This document shows, in pieces, positions 9,129 to 18,122 of a stretch of DNA of 64,000 bases. This DNA is from Sphingobacterium micropteri (GTDB lineage: Bacteria > Bacteroidota > Bacteroidia > Sphingobacteriales > Sphingobacteriaceae), in the NCBI RefSeq assembly GCF_014692515.1, contig NZ_JACOIK010000007.1, forward strand, positions 62,001 to 126,000. The letters run 5' to 3'. How positions within the stretch are numbered: the stretch's first letter is position 1; each line of letters begins with the position of its first letter. A model generated the notes under the pieces. It searched no databases and was not told where the DNA came from. It saw nothing but the letters and a program-made list of their open reading frames with translations. The position numbers and the translations under genes are program-made.

Positions 9129-10175
9129 ATGTTTGATAACAAGGATAAAACGGAAATAAACGAATTAGGTGAGTTCGGTTTGATTGCGTATCTAACCAAG
9201 GCGGTAGAACTCACGGAACCATCTACTATAAAAGGAATTGGAGATGACGCGGCTGTATTGGATTTTTCTAATAAAAAAACGTTGATATCCACGGATTTAC
9301 TGCTTGAAGGCATTCATTTTGATTTACGTTATGTTCCGCTAAAACATCTGGGATATAAAGCCGTACAAGTCAATTTGAGTGATATTTATGCCATGAACGG
9401 CAAAGCTTCACAGATTACTTTTTCCATCGGTTTATCCTCTAAATTTCCATTGGAAGCGGTAGAAGAAATTTACGAGGGTGCGCTGATAGCTTGTAAAAAA
9501 TATAATATAGATCTTATAGGAGGTGATACGTCTGCGTCGACACAAGGTTTAGTTATTTCTGTTACGAGTATTGGACATGCGGAAGCAGATAAAATAGCTT
9601 ATCGTTCGGGTGCGAAAGAAGGTGATTTGCTTTGTGTAAGTGGTGACCTGGGCGGTGCTTATGTAGGGTTACAGCTTTTGGAGCGTGAAAAGCATATTTT
9701 TTTAGATAATCCACAGATTCAGCCGGATCTGGAAGGTAAAGATTATATTGTGGAGCGGCAACTAAAACCAGAAGCACGTAAGGATGTGGTGGAATTATTT
9801 GAAATTTACGGCATACAACCTCATGCGATGATCGATGTATCCGATGGTTTAGCTTCGGAGATACTACACATCTGCAATGCATCTAAGGTGGGGTGTAAAC
9901 TATATGAAGATAAAATTCCGATTGATCCGATGACTTACGATACTGCTCGTGAATTTGGTTTAGATCCAACGGTATGTGCCTTGAATGGTGGCGAAGATTA
10001 TGAGTTGCTGTTCACTGTTCCACAGGAGCAATACGATAAAGTAAAGAACCAGTTGGATATTACGATTATCGGTTATATAACAGAAGAAGCGGCTGGCTGT
10101 GAAATGATTTCCAAATCCGGAAATGTGTATCCGATTAAAGCACAAGGCTGGAATGCTTTTAAAGGAAACAAATAA
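9129..10175 (+). CDS. thiL: Thiamine-monophosphate kinase
   Basis: ATP-dependent kinase that phosphorylates thiamine monophosphate to the active cofactor thiamine diphosphate; cytosolic, PurM/AIR-synthase fold. The 348-residue chain shows the metal and nucleotide motifs in order: IKGIGDDAAVLDF near residue 35, STDLLLEGIHFDL, a Mg-binding aspartate in VNLSDIYAMNG, LIGGDTSAS, and MIDVSDGLASEILHIC in the C-terminal half. It follows nadA by 15 bp and ends at a strong hairpin terminator, so nadA-thiL is a bicistronic unit. Thiamine diphosphate is the cofactor of Dxs, also in this window, though that is not evidence of co-regulation. Confidence 0.95.
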   Translation: MFDNKDKTEINELGEFGLIAYLTKAVELTEPSTIKGIGDDAAVLDFSNKKTLISTDLLLEGIHFDLRYVPLKHLGYKAVQVNLSDIYAMNGKASQITFSIGLSSKFPLEAVEEIYEGALIACKKYNIDLIGGDTSASTQGLVISVTSIGHAEADKIAYRSGAKEGDLLCVSGDLGGAYVGLQLLEREKHIFLDNPQIQPDLEGKDYIVERQLKPEARKDVVELFEIYGIQPHAMIDVSDGLASEILHICNASKVGCKLYEDKIPIDPMTYDTAREFGLDPTVCALNGGEDYELLFTVPQEQYDKVKNQLDITIIGYITEEAAGCEMISKSGNVYPIKAQGWNAFKGNK

Positions 10176-10190
10176 ATATCTTAAATGTAA

Positions 10191-10230
10191 AGAGACAGAT
10201 TTAGGGATTTCTCTAAATCTGTCTCTTTTT
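10191..10230. terminator. Bidirectional intrinsic terminator between thiL and the ompA-like gene
   Basis: AGAGACAGATTTAG (10191-10204) pairs perfectly with CTAAATCTGTCTCT (10213-10226) over 14 bp with an 8-nt loop, followed by a T run. It sits between two convergent genes and can act on the thiL transcript; on the opposite strand the tail is only moderately U-rich. Confidence 0.85.
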
Positions 10231-10246
10231 CTATGACAGAGCTTGC

Positions 10247-12010
10247 TTAAAATTGCAATACTTTGATTTCGGTCCTTCTGTTTTCTTGATGCTGCTGTTC
10301 GGAACAGCTCGCACCGTTACCGCAGTGGTTTAGCAATTTTGTCTCCCCATAACCACGGGCTACTAGACGATTTCTGGCGATACCATTTGCTACCAGATAA
10401 TCTACAGCCGAATCTGCTCTACGCTGAGACAATTTTAGGTTGTAATTATCATTGCCTCTACTATCAGTATGTGAAGAAAGTTCGATGCGCAATGTTGGAT
10501 TTTGTTTCATCACTGCAACAACGTTATCCAGTATAATCGCCGCATCTGGCCGGATATCACTTTTGTCAAAATCATAATGAATATTCTTCAATATCCATTC
10601 ACCGTTTTCAACCAGTTCACAAACACCTAATTTCAAAGTTACATATAGCGTTTGGCTACGATCTAATCCTTTGGTCGAAACAATCTCTGTTTGCGAATAT
10701 CTACCCTGCTGATTGGCTACTACCGTGAAGTCACTTTGCGCATCGAGTTGATAGATAAATTTTCCTTCCGCATCTGAAGTCTGGTTAACATTCACTTTCG
10801 ACCCCGTATGTGTCAGTACTGTATTAATGCCGGATAAATTTTGTGCTGTTGCGCAGTCAAAAGTTTCACCGATAAGTGTAAATCTCGGATCATCGTGATA
10901 GATCTCTTTAAATATAACTGCACTTGAAGTCTGGAAATCTGCTTCGGTCAAGGTTAGTACCGGTGTTTTGATACCGTTTTTCTCTCCAACAATCTGATAT
11001 CTTCCGGGTTTAATGGACAATATTTTAGAGGCCTGTCCGTTTGCATCGGTAATGGACTTATCATTGATGTCCACGCCGTCTATAGATACCTTGACGCCAC
11101 TGAGTGCCAAGTTGGTCTGCTTATCTTTGACAACGATTTGAAGATCTTTTAACGTTATTTTTTTCACTTCTTCATCGTATTTAGGGCTATTATCTTCGAC
11201 AGAAACAGGTGATTTTTTCTTACCAAAAATATATTTTACACCAATACCCGCTTGAATGGTTTTATGCGGAGTCTGTGTTATTTCCCGAACATCGCCATAG
11301 TGATCCCAAACACTTTTCACACTGGTTGTTTCTAATATTGGATTTGTTTCTTCTACATGTTCTATTGCAAATTGACTAGGTTTTCCACCAAATTTTTCAC
11401 CAAATGTCTGTACGTAATCCATATGACCGAAGAGTACAAAATGTTTATTCAACATGTAGTTAAAGCGGAGTCCACCTATCCCCGCCCAACTGTTTGCACG
11501 ATTGGAAGCATCATTGACGGTGCCCATGATATCTTGGGTATGGGTTATAGAACCACCTGTTGGATCACGTTCCTCGTAGGTGACAGAACGCACGTATTGC
11601 GGAAAATATTGCATCATCAATCCACCTCGAATATAGGCTTCTATATGAAAGCGATCGACGGAATACTTATAACTGGGACCAAAAGTGAATAAGTAATCTT
11701 GAAACCTATTTTTATTTATATAGTCCGTTGATATATATCCGTTTTCAAAATGAAACGTGTCCTGACTATTGATACCGTTATAGATATAACGTGCATCTAT
11801 CCCTAATCCAAATTTATTTCCTGAAAAATATTTATCGATAAAGAATCCGGAATAATACCCGACTTTCGTTTCTCCAATGGATTTGTAGGTACTGATAGGT
11901 AAACTCGCTCCACCCTGAATGCCTATCTGTAAATCGCCTTTTTCTTTCTGTTGGGCAATGGCTAAAATGGTAACACTTAGTAACATGAGTGTAAGTAAAA
12001 ATCTTTTCAT
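10247..12010 (-). CDS. OmpA-family outer membrane protein with beta-barrel and CarboxypepD_reg-like domain
   Basis: Outer-membrane protein of 587 residues. A signal peptide (MKRFLLTLMLLSVTILAIAQ) precedes an N-terminal region of about 250 residues with alternating aromatic strands typical of an outer-membrane barrel. A central segment (about 290-360) resembles a carboxypeptidase-regulatory-like beta-sandwich (VVKDKQTNLALSGVKVSIDG), with a second related segment near 385-450. The C-terminal OmpA domain (about 465-587) binds peptidoglycan: it has IHYDFDKSDIRPDA, ELSSHTDSRGNDNYNLKLS and the Arg-containing SQRRADSAVDYLV. Two Cys in the NHCGNGASCSEQ insertion may form a disulfide. It probably anchors the outer membrane to the wall. 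It is convergent with thiL and divergent from the acetoacetyl-CoA synthetase gene. Confidence 0.9.
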   Translation of the reverse strand: MKRFLLTLMLLSVTILAIAQQKEKGDLQIGIQGGASLPISTYKSIGETKVGYYSGFFIDKYFSGNKFGLGIDARYIYNGINSQDTFHFENGYISTDYINKNRFQDYLFTFGPSYKYSVDRFHIEAYIRGGLMMQYFPQYVRSVTYEERDPTGGSITHTQDIMGTVNDASNRANSWAGIGGLRFNYMLNKHFVLFGHMDYVQTFGEKFGGKPSQFAIEHVEETNPILETTSVKSVWDHYGDVREITQTPHKTIQAGIGVKYIFGKKKSPVSVEDNSPKYDEEVKKITLKDLQIVVKDKQTNLALSGVKVSIDGVDINDKSITDANGQASKILSIKPGRYQIVGEKNGIKTPVLTLTEADFQTSSAVIFKEIYHDDPRFTLIGETFDCATAQNLSGINTVLTHTGSKVNVNQTSDAEGKFIYQLDAQSDFTVVANQQGRYSQTEIVSTKGLDRSQTLYVTLKLGVCELVENGEWILKNIHYDFDKSDIRPDAAIILDNVVAVMKQNPTLRIELSSHTDSRGNDNYNLKLSQRRADSAVDYLVANGIARNRLVARGYGETKLLNHCGNGASCSEQQHQENRRTEIKVLQF

Positions 12011-12130
12011 AATAACTTTATTTTTATGGATAAAAATTGTCCGACCTGCTCTTGATCTGGACTTCTTATTCTTTTATCAAGCATGATTTGGAATTGTTAC
12101 CCCTTGTTGAGAAAATTTCAAGGTTTTTTT

Positions 12131-12138
12131 TATCTTTA
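12131..12138 (+). promoter_or_regulatory. Possible -7 element of the acetoacetyl-CoA synthetase gene
   Basis: TATCTTTA differs from TAnnTTTG only in its last base and lies 25 bp before the ATG. No clear -33 TTTG is seen at the expected distance. Confidence 0.3.
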
Positions 12139-12163
12139 AGGTTGTTAATCAGTCGTAAACATA

Positions 12164-14086
12164 ATGAAACAGCCTATCTGGACACCGCCTGAACAATATA
12201 TTAAAACGTCTGTTATTTATAGTTTTCAACAATTTGTGGAACAGCATTATAACCGGTGTTTTCTGGACTATGCGTCTTTTCATCAGTGGTCGATTGAAAA
12301 GCAGGATAATTTCTGGGAAGCTATTTTATTGTACTTTAAAATAAATTACGCAGGAGAATACGGACAAGTATTAAAATGGCAAAATACAAATGGCGATTTT
12401 ATTGATGCCAGATGGTTTGAGGGGATTTACTTGAGCTATGCAGAACATATCTTTCGAAAAAAAAAAGGCGCTGATCGAGCTATAAAATATACAGATGAGA
12501 TTGGAAATTACCGGGATATTACGTGGGACGAGCTACGTAAAAAAGTATCCTGCATACAACAGTTTTTAGAAGAAAAAGGTATTCAAAAAGGAGATAGGGT
12601 AGTCGGTATATTAAACAATACCATAGAGACGGTCGCTATTTTTCTAGCCGCAAATTCTTTGGGAGCCACTTGGTCTTGTTGCTCACCGGATTTTGGAGAT
12701 AAAAGCATTACCGAGCGCTTTATACAAATAGAACCTAAAGTATTATTTATAGAACTGGATTATCAATATAACGGCAAAACATTCTCTAAAAGAGAGACAT
12801 TGGCTTATATACACGACCATATCCCGTCTATTGAAACAATAGTTGCTGTTTATGAAGACGATTGGCAAGCTATATTTACCAACTATCCTCCACAGGAATT
12901 ACATTTTTTGCGCGTGCCTTTTTCCCATCCGATATGGATTCTGTATTCTTCTGGTACGACAGGCAAACCGAAAGCTATTACACACGGTACGGGGGGAAAT
13001 TTGTTGGAACACTATAAAGCGCTAGCTATCCATCAAAATGTACAAAAAGGAGAGAATTTCCTCTGGTATTCTACCACGGGATGGATGATGTGGAATTATG
13101 CTTTATCCTCTTTGCTTTGTGACGCTACCCTTTGTTTGTTTAATGGGGCTATCCATTATAATGGTCACCGGGCATTTTGGAAATTTGTAAAACAGGCGAA
13201 TGTGCATCATCTCGGGGGAGGGGCCGCTTATTTTTCAACTATCTATGATATGAAAATAGAAAATTATGAACCAAAGGTGATTGGTTCAACCGGTTCCCCT
13301 TTGTCCGCGGCTACTTTCGAAAACCTCCAGGAAAAATTTCCTGATGCACATATCATATCGTTAAGTGGTGGAACAGATGTATGCAGTGCCTTTCTATCCG
13401 GATGTGCGTATTTACCTGTGTATGCCGGAGAGATTCAATGCCGAACATTAGGTTCAGCTATCGTAGCAGTGAGTGATCAAGGTGAGGAGGTATATAATGA
13501 AGTCGGCGAACTGGTTATTACGAAACCCATGCCTTCGATGCCACTTTACTTTTGGAATGATAAAAACCATGAGAAATACAGGGAAAGCTATTTTTCGGAT
13601 CGGATCGGAGTATGGAGCCACGGCGATTGGATTTCCATTATGGATCATGGTGGTATTGTGATGTATGGACGTTCAGATGCTACGCTGAATAGAGGTGGTA
13701 TACGTATCGGAACCGCAGAAATATATAATGTGGTAAATGAAATAGAGGGCGTAAAGGATAGTTTGGTTGTCGCAACGGACAATGAACAGGGTAAATCGAA
13801 AATGTTATTATTTATCCAATTGGAATTACGAATGGAATCGGAAACCATTGTTCCTATTATCAAAAGTGAACTCCGTAAGCAGTACAGCGCACGACATATT
13901 CCGGATTTGTTTTATGCTGTAGACGATATTCCTTATACTTTGAGTGGTAAGAAATTAGAAATACCGGTTAAGAAAATTTTTTCTGGTTATCCTTTGGAAA
14001 AAGCAGTGTCTAAAGATATTATGCGGAATCCTGAATCGTTAGAGGAGTACATTCAAATATACTTGTATACTAAAGGAAAAGCATAG
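12164..14086 (+). CDS. Acetoacetyl-CoA synthetase
   Basis: Adenylate-forming ligase that activates acetoacetate to acetoacetyl-CoA with ATP. The 640-residue chain opens with the family start PIWTPPEQYIKTSVI. It has the AMP-binding P-loop YSSGTTGKPKAITHGTGG, the segment LSGGTDVCSAFLSG, WSHGDWISIMDHGGIVMYGR with the hinge region, and a C-terminal catalytic lysine motif near TLSGKKLEIPVKK. This order and the N-terminal cap distinguish it from acetyl-CoA synthetase. Its substrate is a product of HMG-CoA lyase, encoded 3 kb away, which supports a role in completing leucine or ketone-body catabolism. The ATG at 12164 fits the conserved start. Confidence 0.9.
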   Translation: MKQPIWTPPEQYIKTSVIYSFQQFVEQHYNRCFLDYASFHQWSIEKQDNFWEAILLYFKINYAGEYGQVLKWQNTNGDFIDARWFEGIYLSYAEHIFRKKKGADRAIKYTDEIGNYRDITWDELRKKVSCIQQFLEEKGIQKGDRVVGILNNTIETVAIFLAANSLGATWSCCSPDFGDKSITERFIQIEPKVLFIELDYQYNGKTFSKRETLAYIHDHIPSIETIVAVYEDDWQAIFTNYPPQELHFLRVPFSHPIWILYSSGTTGKPKAITHGTGGNLLEHYKALAIHQNVQKGENFLWYSTTGWMMWNYALSSLLCDATLCLFNGAIHYNGHRAFWKFVKQANVHHLGGGAAYFSTIYDMKIENYEPKVIGSTGSPLSAATFENLQEKFPDAHIISLSGGTDVCSAFLSGCAYLPVYAGEIQCRTLGSAIVAVSDQGEEVYNEVGELVITKPMPSMPLYFWNDKNHEKYRESYFSDRIGVWSHGDWISIMDHGGIVMYGRSDATLNRGGIRIGTAEIYNVVNEIEGVKDSLVVATDNEQGKSKMLLFIQLELRMESETIVPIIKSELRKQYSARHIPDLFYAVDDIPYTLSGKKLEIPVKKIFSGYPLEKAVSKDIMRNPESLEEYIQIYLYTKGKA

Positions 14087-14140
14087 CATCTTCCTATACC
14101 TACGTTAAACCTTCAATGTAATTTTATAGAGATATTACAG

Positions 14141-14208
14141 GGTATTAATAGGGGTAAGACCCCTACTAACCCCCTATTATACCCCTATAAACCCTCTATT
14201 AATACACC
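14141..14208. repeat. Nested inverted repeats with CCCCTA-like direct repeats between convergent genes
   Basis: TAGGGGT (14149-14155) and ACCCCTA (14159-14165) form a 7-bp stem with loop AAG. An outer pair, GTATTAATAG (14142-14151) and CTATTAATAC (14196-14205), is perfect over 10 bp. Between them CCCCTA-type units recur about every 11 bp. The element fills the gap between the convergent acetoacetyl-CoA synthetase and carboxyltransferase genes and lacks a T run, so it is not a standard terminator, though it may end transcription. Confidence 0.55.
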
Positions 14209-14277
14209 ATTAATGTATAATCGATATAATACATAATCAGAAGAAAACAGGAGGCATACGTATTCTAATTGTGGAAT

Positions 14278-15885
14278 TTAAACCTGTATCACACCAACGT
14301 TATATCGATCGATAGTAGGATTTTGGTTAGCAGCTTCTATTCCCATTGAAATAATCTTGCGTGTGTCTTTTGGGTCGATAACGCCATCCACCCAAAGACG
14401 TGCAGCAGCATAGTAGGGGCTGAGCTGTTGGTTATATTGCTGTTCGATTTTGGAAAGCAGGTTTTTCTTTTCTTCATCAGTTAAGGATACGCCTTTCGCT
14501 TTAAGTGCTGCCTCTTGTATTTGCAACAGCGTTTTTCCAGCAGAAGCGCCACTCATAACGGCTATTTGCGCGGTTGGCCAGGCGTATATCAATCGGGGGT
14601 CGTATGCCTTTCCGCACATGGCATAATTTCCTGCGCCGTAACTGTTACCCACAATAAAAGTAAATTTCGGTACGACTGAATTGGCCATCGCGTTGACCAT
14701 TTTTGCTCCATCTTTGATTATACCTCCATGCTCTGACCGGGAGCCTACCATAAACCCGGTGACATCCTGGAAAAATACCAGCGGTATTTTTTGTTGATTG
14801 CAGTTCATGATAAATCGGGCAGCTTTATCTGCCGAATCCGAATAGATAACTCCGCCCATCTGCATTTCGGTGGCATTACCAGGTTTTTTTGCTTTTACCA
14901 TTTCCCGCTGGTTGGCAACAATCCCTACTGCCCAGCCATCGATACGCGCTAAGGCACAAATCAGTGTTTTGCCATAATCTTTTTTATATTCTTCCAATGA
15001 ACCCTTGTCCACAATGGCCTTCAAGATTTCCAGCATGTTATAGGATTTTAGACGATTTTCTGGTAGATTTTTGTAAATATGGCTGGCTGGAAATTCAGAT
15101 TGTTCGCTGGCAATACGTGAGAATTGATTTTTATCATTTTTACCAAACTTGTCCACAATATTTTTGATGGCGTCGAGACAGCTTTTATCGTCGGGATATT
15201 TATTATCCGTTACACCGGATATTTCGCAATGTGTGGCAGCACCTCCCAGGATTTCATTGTCAATAACTTCACCAATGGAAGATTTTACCAAATAGGGGCC
15301 GGCCAAAAAAACAGAACCTGTACCCTCTACTATCAATGCGTAATCAGACATAATAGGTAAATATGCACCCCCAGCGACACAGGAACCCATAATAGCCGAA
15401 ATTTGCGGAATACCCATGGAAGATATTTTAGCATTGTTTCTGAAGATACGGCCGAAATGTTCCTTATCCGGAAAGATTTCATCCTGCATAGGAAGATAAA
15501 CCCCAGCAGAATCCACCAAATAAATAATCGGAAGATGGTTTTCCATGGCGATTTCCTGCGCCCTTAAGTTCTTTTTGCCGGTAATAGGAAACCAAGCCCC
15601 TGCTTTCACGGTAGCATCGTTGGATACGATAATACACAACCTATTTCTCACATAAGCCAGCACGACAACTACGCCTCCATTGGGGCATCCTCCGTGTTCT
15701 TCATACATGCTGTCCCCTGCAAAAGAACCTATTTCTACATAAGGACAATCGTCATCTAAAAGATAAATGATCCTTTCCCATGAGGTCATTTTTCCTTTTT
15801 CTTTATGTTTTTCTATTTTGTTTAATCCACCCCCAAGAAGAAGGTTTTCATATTTGCTTTTGAGTGTCTTTAAAAGGTTTTCCAT
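14278..15885 (-). CDS. Acyl-CoA carboxylase carboxyltransferase subunit, methylcrotonyl-CoA carboxylase beta-like
   Basis: Biotin-dependent carboxyltransferase of 535 residues that moves CO2 from carboxybiotin to an acyl-CoA. The crotonase-type oxyanion segments GSCVAGGAYLPIMSDYALIVEGTGSVFLAG and, in the second half, QDVTGFMVGSRSE and NSYGAGNYAMCGKAYDPRLIYAWP are diagnostic. The sequence opens with ENLLKTLKSKYENLLLGGG and GKMTSWERI, as in methylcrotonyl-CoA carboxylase (leucine degradation) more than propionyl-CoA carboxylase. The neighbours (acyl-CoA dehydrogenase, HMG-CoA lyase, hydratase, acetoacetyl-CoA synthetase) agree. The biotin carboxylase/biotin carrier subunit is not next to it or elsewhere in the window. 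It is transcribed divergently from the dehydrogenase. Confidence 0.88.
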   Translation of the reverse strand: MENLLKTLKSKYENLLLGGGLNKIEKHKEKGKMTSWERIIYLLDDDCPYVEIGSFAGDSMYEEHGGCPNGGVVVVLAYVRNRLCIIVSNDATVKAGAWFPITGKKNLRAQEIAMENHLPIIYLVDSAGVYLPMQDEIFPDKEHFGRIFRNNAKISSMGIPQISAIMGSCVAGGAYLPIMSDYALIVEGTGSVFLAGPYLVKSSIGEVIDNEILGGAATHCEISGVTDNKYPDDKSCLDAIKNIVDKFGKNDKNQFSRIASEQSEFPASHIYKNLPENRLKSYNMLEILKAIVDKGSLEEYKKDYGKTLICALARIDGWAVGIVANQREMVKAKKPGNATEMQMGGVIYSDSADKAARFIMNCNQQKIPLVFFQDVTGFMVGSRSEHGGIIKDGAKMVNAMANSVVPKFTFIVGNSYGAGNYAMCGKAYDPRLIYAWPTAQIAVMSGASAGKTLLQIQEAALKAKGVSLTDEEKKNLLSKIEQQYNQQLSPYYAAARLWVDGVIDPKDTRKIISMGIEAANQNPTIDRYNVGVIQV

Positions 15886-15948
15886 ATTGCCATTGGATTA
15901 TCGTCTAAATATGCTTGTCGTAGGATGAGTTTTTCTGTTATCTTTTCT

Positions 15949-15956
15949 CAAAGATA
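15949..15956 (-). promoter_or_regulatory. -7 promoter element of the carboxyltransferase gene
   Basis: On the minus strand this reads TATCTTTG, an exact TAnnTTTG. It is 64 bp upstream of the ATG at 15885. No -33 TTTG is seen at the expected spacing. Confidence 0.4.
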
Positions 15957-16098
15957 ACAAAAATGATGAGCCGTTATTAACGCCTTATATTTAAAACCTT
16001 TTAATATGCTGTTTGTTTTTATAGGTGAAAATATCAATATTTTAAAATATTGCTTGTTTTTTATATATTTAACAAATACGGATATAAACTTCTAAAAT

Positions 16099-17253
16099 AT
16101 GATATCGCAAATACAACAAAATGAACAATTAGCTTTGGTGCAAGATAGTGCCCAGCAGTTTGCTAAGGAATTCATTAAACCCTATGTGATGGAGTGGGAT
16201 GAAAAGCAATATTTTCCGGTGGAATTATTTAAGAAAATGGGCGAATATGGTTTTATGGGCGTATTAGTTCCGGAAGAATATCAGGGCGCAGGGTTGGGCT
16301 ATCAAGAATATATCACCATACTTGATGAAATATCAAAAGTATGTGGATCTATTGGATTATCTTTAGCAGCGCATAATTCCTTGTGCACAAATCATATTTT
16401 GTCATTTGCAAACGAAGAACAGAAAGAAAAATATCTTCCCAGATTAGCTACCGCGGAGTGGATTGGTGCCTGGGGGCTTACCGAAACGGGATCTGGTTCT
16501 GATGCCGGAGGTTTGGCAACAACCGCAGTACAGGATGGGGATTATTTTGTTATCAATGGTTCTAAAACCTTTATTACACATGCCATTAGTGGTGATGTAG
16601 CCGTGGTGATGGTGAGGACAGGAGAAAAAGGAGATAAACATGGCGTTACCGCATTTATCATTGAAAAAGGTACGCCGGGCTTTACAGCCGGTAAAAAAAT
16701 AGATAAATTAGGCATGCGCGCTTCGGAAACGGCAAGTTTGTTTTTTGACAATTGTCGCGTACATAAAAGTCAGGTCATCGGTGCGGTAGGTGATGGATTT
16801 GTTCAAGCATTAAAACTGTTAGATGGCGGTCGTATTTCCATTGCAGCCCTTTCACTGGGGATTGCTCGTGGAGCTTACAAATGCGCATTGCAGTATGCAA
16901 ATGAGCGAGAGCAGTTTAATCAGAAGATATTTGATTTTCAAGATGTAGGTTTTACCATAGCAGATATGGCTACAAAAATCGATGCAGCCGAATTATTGAT
17001 ACGCAGAGCAGGACATTTGAAAGATACCGGACAAAAAGTTACCAAGGAAAGTGCGATGGCAAAATATTATGCTTCGGAGGTGGCGGTAGAGGTATCTAAT
17101 CAGAGTGTGCAGGTGCATGGGGGGTATGGCTTTACAAAAGATTATCCGGCAGAGAAATACTTTAGGGATGCTAAATTATGTACAATCGGAGAGGGAACCA
17201 GCGCTATACAGAAGATGGTTATTGCAAGAGAAATTAAAAAAGATGTCCGATAA
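16099..17253 (+). CDS. Acyl-CoA dehydrogenase, short/branched-chain type
   Basis: FAD enzyme that oxidises an acyl-CoA to the 2-enoyl-CoA and passes electrons to ETF; 384 residues, normal length. Visible motifs are WGLTETGSGSDAGG and FVINGSKTFITHA (flavin and substrate contacts), the middle beta domain, ANEREQFNQKI, VQVHGGYGFTKDYPAEKYFRD, and the catalytic base in CTIGEGTSAIQ (Glu365). Classical isovaleryl-CoA dehydrogenase has its base at a different site and no Glu here, so this is of the short-chain/branched-chain type. Context suggests isovaleryl-CoA as a possible substrate, but butyryl- or 2-methyl-acyl-CoA are as likely. Its 3' end overlaps the HMG-CoA lyase gene by 11 bp. Confidence 0.92.
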   Translation: MISQIQQNEQLALVQDSAQQFAKEFIKPYVMEWDEKQYFPVELFKKMGEYGFMGVLVPEEYQGAGLGYQEYITILDEISKVCGSIGLSLAAHNSLCTNHILSFANEEQKEKYLPRLATAEWIGAWGLTETGSGSDAGGLATTAVQDGDYFVINGSKTFITHAISGDVAVVMVRTGEKGDKHGVTAFIIEKGTPGFTAGKKIDKLGMRASETASLFFDNCRVHKSQVIGAVGDGFVQALKLLDGGRISIAALSLGIARGAYKCALQYANEREQFNQKIFDFQDVGFTIADMATKIDAAELLIRRAGHLKDTGQKVTKESAMAKYYASEVAVEVSNQSVQVHGGYGFTKDYPAEKYFRDAKLCTIGEGTSAIQKMVIAREIKKDVR

Positions 17254-18088
17254 GGAAATAATACAATTAGTCGAGTGTCCTCGAGATGCTATTCAAGGGA
17301 TTAACCATTTTATTCCTACAGAAAAAAAAATAAACTATATCAACCAATTGATTGATAGTAACCTTTTCTATTGTATTGATTTTGGGAGTTTTGTGTCGCC
17401 TAAGGCTGTTCCGCAAATGCAGGATACGGCGCAGGTGCTAGAGAACATAGAAAAGAAAAATGAGACAAAATTATTAGCAATAATTGCCAATGAAAAAGGG
17501 GCTGAAATAGCGGAATCCTATGATAAAATAGACTTTTTGGGGTATCCGTTTTCTATATCTGAGACGTTCCAGCAACGAAATGCCAATTCGACGATAGCGC
17601 AATCCTATCAGCGGGTAGAACATATTAAGAATATAATGACATCCGGTAAAAAAGAGCTGATAGTCTACATTTCCATGGCTTTCGGCAACCCCTATGGTGA
17701 CCTCTGGAACACCGATTTGGTACTGGAATGGATAGAAAAGCTTTCAGAATTAGGTATTTCCCGTTTTTCCATTGCCGATACGACATCAGAAGCGTCGCCC
17801 GAGAGGGTAAAGATTCTAATTACATTACTAAAACACACGTTTCCGGAATTGGAATACCGTATTCACTTACATAGTAGGGCAGAAAATGCAATGTTGAAGA
17901 TAGAAGCCGCTCACGAGGCTGGCTGTCGTATTTTTGAGGGCGCTATCATGGGGTATGGTGGTTGTCCTTTTGCACAAGATGATTTGGTGGGCAATATTCC
18001 TATGGAAATGTTATTACATCGATTTAAAAATCCAAATAGAAACAAAATACAGGGTTTATTGACGGAATTTCAGAATTTGATTGGATGA
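17243..18088 (+). CDS. Hydroxymethylglutaryl-CoA lyase
   Basis: Divalent-metal lyase that splits HMG-CoA into acetoacetate and acetyl-CoA, the last carbon-cleaving step of leucine breakdown. The 281-residue chain is a TIM barrel of the HMGL-like/DRE superfamily. It has LVECPRDAIQG at the N-terminus (general pattern E-x-PRD), FRDx-type metal contacts, IADTTSEASPE, the metal ligands HLHSRAENA, and the active-site cysteine loop GAIMGYGGCPFAQDDLVGN. A longer open frame extends upstream inside the dehydrogenase, but MSDKEIIQLVECPRD at 17243 is the natural start and gives an 11-bp overlap with the previous gene, which points to translational coupling. Its product acetoacetate is the substrate of the synthetase at 12.2 kb. 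Confidence 0.93.
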   Translation: MSDKEIIQLVECPRDAIQGINHFIPTEKKINYINQLIDSNLFYCIDFGSFVSPKAVPQMQDTAQVLENIEKKNETKLLAIIANEKGAEIAESYDKIDFLGYPFSISETFQQRNANSTIAQSYQRVEHIKNIMTSGKKELIVYISMAFGNPYGDLWNTDLVLEWIEKLSELGISRFSIADTTSEASPERVKILITLLKHTFPELEYRIHLHSRAENAMLKIEAAHEAGCRIFEGAIMGYGGCPFAQDDLVGNIPMEMLLHRFKNPNRNKIQGLLTEFQNLIG

Positions 18089-18110
18089 AAAATAAAGAAT
18101 GGAAAAATGG

Positions 18111-18118
18111 TATCTTTG
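18111..18118 (+). promoter_or_regulatory. -7-like element just before the enoyl-CoA hydratase gene
   Basis: TATCTTTG is an exact TAnnTTTG match only 4 bp before the ATG at 18123. If used, the transcript would start at or just after this ATG, giving a leaderless message or shifting the start to the ATG at 18162. No -33 element is seen, so it may be fortuitous. Confidence 0.3.
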
Positions 18119-18122
18119 ATAT

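Noticed and set aside
16099..17253. Naming the dehydrogenase isovaleryl-CoA dehydrogenase
   Set aside because: The Glu in GEGTSAIQ is the short-chain/medium-chain type base, which classical isovaleryl-CoA dehydrogenases lack at this site.
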